From: Patescibacteria group bacterium | GTDB taxonomy: Bacteria > Patescibacteriota > Microgenomatia > UBA1400 > PJMF01 | Assembly (NCBI GenBank): GCA_018813375.1 | Contig: JAHJBU010000045.1 | Span: 1-7,028 of the forward strand | DNA: 7,028 bases | Direction of reading: 5' to 3' | Part shown: positions 5,177 to 7,028 of the stretch, piece by piece | How positions within the stretch are numbered: the first letter of the stretch is position 1 | Layout of the letters: every line of letters begins with the position of its first letter | Made by a program: the position numbers and the translations under genes | The notes under the pieces: model-generated | Databases searched by the model: none | Seen by the model: only the letters and a program-made list of their open reading frames with translations | Told to the model about the DNA's origin: nothing

Positions 5177-6301
5177 CTAAAGTTGAATAATAAAACTCTT
5201 AATGTGCTGTTGAAATTTTGTTTTGCTAAATTTTTGTGCGTGCTGGATAATTTTCTCGGTATCAAACTTCGTCTTTTCAAACTTTTTTAATGCTTTGATC
5301 AATCCCGCTACACTTAACTCCTCAAAAAACATGCCAGTCTTACCTTCAATTACTGTTTCCAGTGGCCCTCCAGACTTGTGTGCTATGACTGGCACACCGT
5401 GCGCCATCGCCTCTACTGGCACGATACCAAAATCTTCGTCTTCTACCGGATAAATCAAACCCCTAGCTCCAGCTAATAAAACATGCAGCTCCTGATCATC
5501 AACTGCTCCCATAAACTCAATATTTTTGCCTGCCATTTCTCGAAGTTTAGGTTCCATTTTGCCGGAACCAGCTATTTTAAGATTAATCCCCAGTTGATTA
5601 GCCGCTTGCACTGCTAATTCTGGATGTTTAGAAAAAGATAGTCTACTGATGTAAAGATAGTATTTGGTTTGATATTTTTTTTCTGCTAATTTTTGGTACT
5701 TTTCTAGCTCAACTTTTTTCGGCACATTTACTGGCGGATGAATCACTGTGCTAGTGCGCCGATAAAATTTCTCAATCCGCCTTTTAGTTTCCTGCGAATT
5801 AGCAATAAAATGATCCACTTTTTGTGCATGCTTGAAATCAATAATACGCATGTAGTGGTTTATCAAAATGCCGCCTAATTTTATTAATGGATTTTTCTGC
5901 CAATCAGTCATAGTGGAATAACCATATAAAGCTCGAGGTGGGGTGTGACAGTAACAAACATGAATGCCATTTAGCACCTGGACTGCCTTGGCTTCAAAAG
6001 CATTAGAAGAAGAAATGACTAAATCAAAATTGGATAAATCCAAAGCCATAAAAGCACGGTCAGCTAAAACTCGCAGTGGAGAATATAGTTTTTTAATCAA
6101 TGGAATCTTAGCAAACCAAGTCTGACAAATATCCCAATTTGTAAATCGTTGCCAGTGGATCCCCATGGCTTTTTTATCCACAAAAGAAACATAAATTGGA
6201 GCTTGCGGATAAAGCTCATGGAGTACCTCTAGAACCCGCTCTGCTCCACCGTACTCACGTAGATAATCGTGGATTAGGGCAATTTTAAATTTTTTAGGCA
6301 T
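5177..6301 (-). CDS. GT4-family glycosyltransferase, WbaZ-like
   Basis: 374 aa, full length for a GT-B fold glycosyltransferase of family 4. The N-terminal acceptor domain starts KIALIHDYLREYGGAERV (6-23), with the glycine-rich GGAERV loop, and has CYCHTPPRALYGYS (116-129), typical of WbaZ/mannosyltransferase-like members. The C-terminal nucleotide-sugar domain has YLYISRLSFSKHPELAV (215-231), LKIAGSG (241-247) and the EX7E motif E289-DFGIVPV-E297, followed by AMAHGVPVIAHKSGGPLE (298-315). No signal peptide or membrane helix is seen, so it probably acts on the cytoplasmic face, adding sugars to surface glycans. Donor and acceptor cannot be read from sequence. Its ATG overlaps the YafQ-like toxin stop by eight bases and only a weak AGAAG precedes it, so it is probably co-transcribed with the toxin pair. 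It ends about 60 bases before hrcA, without a clear terminator. Confidence 0.92.
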   Translation of the reverse strand: MPKKFKIALIHDYLREYGGAERVLEVLHELYPQAPIYVSFVDKKAMGIHWQRFTNWDICQTWFAKIPLIKKLYSPLRVLADRAFMALDLSNFDLVISSSNAFEAKAVQVLNGIHVCYCHTPPRALYGYSTMTDWQKNPLIKLGGILINHYMRIIDFKHAQKVDHFIANSQETKRRIEKFYRRTSTVIHPPVNVPKKVELEKYQKLAEKKYQTKYYLYISRLSFSKHPELAVQAANQLGINLKIAGSGKMEPKLREMAGKNIEFMGAVDDQELHVLLAGARGLIYPVEDEDFGIVPVEAMAHGVPVIAHKSGGPLETVIEGKTGMFFEELSVAGLIKALKKFEKTKFDTEKIIQHAQKFSKTKFQQHIKSFIIQL

Positions 6302-6563
6302 AAACTTCTTTGTGTGTTCCTAAATCAAAAAAATAATAACTACTCACCTCTTCTATATATAATAATCTAACACTCCGATTTACAGAGATACTCCAAACAT
6401 TTTGTAGCTGACCTTTTAGCTTGTGACATCGAAGTGAGGGATGTCGATGATTTTTAGAAAAAAACTGTAGTGTTTTTTTAATTTGTTGGTAAAGATGTAA
6501 ATTTTTCTTTTTTAAAATCTTTAGTTTTTTATCAAAAATAGAGCCAAAAATTATTTTTTTCAT
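6294..6563 (-). CDS. RelE/YafQ-like mRNA interferase toxin
   Basis: 89 aa, the normal size for RelE-superfamily toxins, which cut mRNA in the ribosomal A site. The N-terminal half is Lys-rich and helical (DKKLKILKKKNLHLYQQIKK, 11-30). The core strands are HPSLRCHKLKGQ (41-52), VWSISVNRSVRLLYI (56-70) and YYFFDLGTHKEVY (76-88). His47, Arg63/Arg66, Asp80 and His84 fall where YafQ/RelE members carry substrate-binding and catalytic residues, so the toxin looks intact. The ATG overlaps the antitoxin stop as ATGA. An AAGGAG at 6571-6566 is only two bases from the ATG, closer than usual, so initiation may depend on coupling to antitoxin translation. The 3' end overlaps the glycosyltransferase by eight bases. 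YafQ versus another RelE branch is not resolvable by eye. Confidence 0.88.
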   Translation of the reverse strand: MKKIIFGSIFDKKLKILKKKNLHLYQQIKKTLQFFSKNHRHPSLRCHKLKGQLQNVWSISVNRSVRLLYIEEVSSYYFFDLGTHKEVYA

Positions 6564-6817
6564 AGCTCCTTAAAGTAGACATCAAGATCATCTACCTCAA
6601 AAGCATTATCTCTATCTTTCAGGGCTAATTTATAAGATGCTTCAATTTTTTTACTAGCTAAATAGACGGGGATATTTTCTTCTTTTTTAACATCATCAAT
6701 AATTAAATTTCGCACATAAGAAGCCATGGTTAATCCATATTTTTTAGCTTTTTCTTGAAGAAAGTAATGTAATGGACTTGATAAGCCCACCTTGATTTGA
6801 GTAGTTTGTGTAGACAT
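6560..6817 (-). CDS. Ribbon-helix-helix antitoxin (RelB/DinJ-like)
   Basis: 85 aa. Residues 5-43 form a ribbon-helix-helix: strand TTQIKVGLS (5-13), helix PLHYFLQEKAKKYGL (15-29), turn and second helix TMASYVRNLIIDDV (30-43), as in RelB/DinJ-type antitoxins, where the strands of a dimer enter the DNA major groove. The acidic C-terminus, DNAFEVDDLDVYFKEL (70-85), is probably the segment that wraps and neutralises the toxin. It is encoded directly before the RelE/YafQ-like toxin with a 4-base overlap. In this family the antitoxin, alone or with toxin, represses the shared promoter; I see no convincing inverted repeat beyond a short AGTACT palindrome (6830-6835) next to the -10. The ATG at 6817-6815 has only AGG nearby and sits seven bases after the -10. 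Confidence 0.88.
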   Translation of the reverse strand: MSTQTTQIKVGLSSPLHYFLQEKAKKYGLTMASYVRNLIIDDVKKEENIPVYLASKKIEASYKLALKDRDNAFEVDDLDVYFKEL

Positions 6818-6824
6818 GGTGCCT

Positions 6825-6852
6825 ATTCTAGTACTTTTTGGGTATAAATCAA
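6825..6852 (-). promoter_or_regulatory. Probable promoter of the antitoxin-toxin-glycosyltransferase unit
   Basis: The -35 is TTGATT (6852-6847) and the -10 is TAGAAT (6830-6825), with a 16-base spacer. The -35 begins four bases after the exonuclease stop codon. Seven bases separate the -10 from the antitoxin ATG, so transcription would begin at or next to the start codon. The palindrome AGTACT (6830-6835) touches the -10 and could be part of an operator. Confidence 0.55.
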
Positions 6853-6855
6853 GGA

Positions 6856-7028
6856 CTAAAACAAACTATCCTGAATACTAGTTTCAAACTCATCATTGGG
6901 CAATAAATTAATTAATGACCGAAACTCCAATTCTTGAAACAACTTCACCGCTTCTGATTTATTGTACCCAGTCACCCTGCATGATTCTAAATCTAGTTTA
7001 ATCGGTACGGCTTGTTCAATAGTGGCTA
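6856..7028 (-). CDS. Pol I-type 5'-3' exonuclease, C-terminal end (partial)
   Basis: The last 56 codons of a gene entering from the right edge; its start lies outside the window. The peptide ATIEQAVPIKLDLESC followed by KLFQELEFRSLINLLP matches the end of the 5'-3' exonuclease domain of DNA polymerase I (compare VPL-x-x-DLE and F-x-x-LEFRSLL in PolA). In PolA this segment, near residues 250-300, leads into the proofreading and polymerase domains; here the protein stops 12 residues later with FETSIQDSLF, so it is a stand-alone flap/5' nuclease or lost its polymerase part. In the family this activity removes RNA primers and flaps. The metal-binding active site is outside the window. The final QDSLF fits the bacterial beta-clamp motif Q-x-(S/D)-L-F. 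The stop is 38 bases before the antitoxin ATG, with that gene's promoter in between. Confidence 0.82.
   Translation of the reverse strand, partial: ATIEQAVPIKLDLESCRVTGYNKSEAVKLFQELEFRSLINLLPNDEFETSIQDSLF

Noticed and set aside
6856..7028. Annotation as full DNA polymerase I
   Set aside because: The reading frame ends after the exonuclease-domain motif and no Klenow-like sequence follows in any frame downstream.
1..7028. CRISPR array, tRNA, rRNA, insertion sequence or integrase
   Set aside because: No regularly spaced repeats, cloverleaf-like segment, rRNA motif, transposase motif or terminal inverted repeats were seen on reading the window.

Overview
The window is AT-rich bacterial DNA and every supported gene lies on the minus strand, so transcription runs right to left. 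The gene set points to a small-genome lineage of the Patescibacteria/CPR type. It has a shortened HrcA, a small GrpE, a 5'-3' exonuclease with no polymerase domain attached, a WbaZ-like GT4 glycosyltransferase, several toxin-antitoxin-like cassettes and very short gaps. This placement is inference from gene style; no rRNA or other phylogenetic marker is visible. TGA ends at least three tightly overlapping genes (stops at 931-933, 1350-1352 and 6560-6562), so the standard bacterial code fits better than the Gly-TGA code of Gracilibacteria/Absconditabacteria.

Right part (7028 to 5177): the C-terminal 56 codons of a Pol I-type 5'-3' exonuclease, ending in a beta-clamp-like pentapeptide QDSLF. 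Then comes a ribbon-helix-helix antitoxin with its own promoter, a RelE/YafQ-like toxin and a GT4 glycosyltransferase. The last three overlap one another by 4 and 8 bases and probably form one transcript.

Centre (5172 to 1892): a CIRCE-controlled heat-shock operon hrcA-grpE-dnaK, with a good sigma70 promoter, one near-perfect CIRCE over the -10 and start region, a second half-conserved CIRCE over the -35, and a strong GNRA-loop terminator after dnaK. No dnaJ follows. HrcA lacks most of the family's inserted dimerisation domain. HrcA should repress the operon, while GrpE and DnaK form the chaperone pair.

Left part (1842 to 1): a three-gene overlapping cassette made of a 55-codon GTG-start ORF (DUF4258-like N-terminus), a DUF2283 protein with an extra C-terminal tail, and a 140-aa predicted beta-rich protein of unknown function. 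It is followed by an AbiE-type type IV toxin-antitoxin system: AbiEi antitoxin complete, AbiEii toxin cut by the window edge. A perfect 7-bp inverted repeat sits between the -35 and -10 of the abiEi promoter.

The most interesting points are the uncharacterised three-gene cassette, the C-terminal clamp motif on the stand-alone nuclease, the domain-deleted HrcA with tandem CIRCE, and three promoters whose -10 boxes lie only 7 to 9 bases before the start codon, suggesting leaderless mRNAs.
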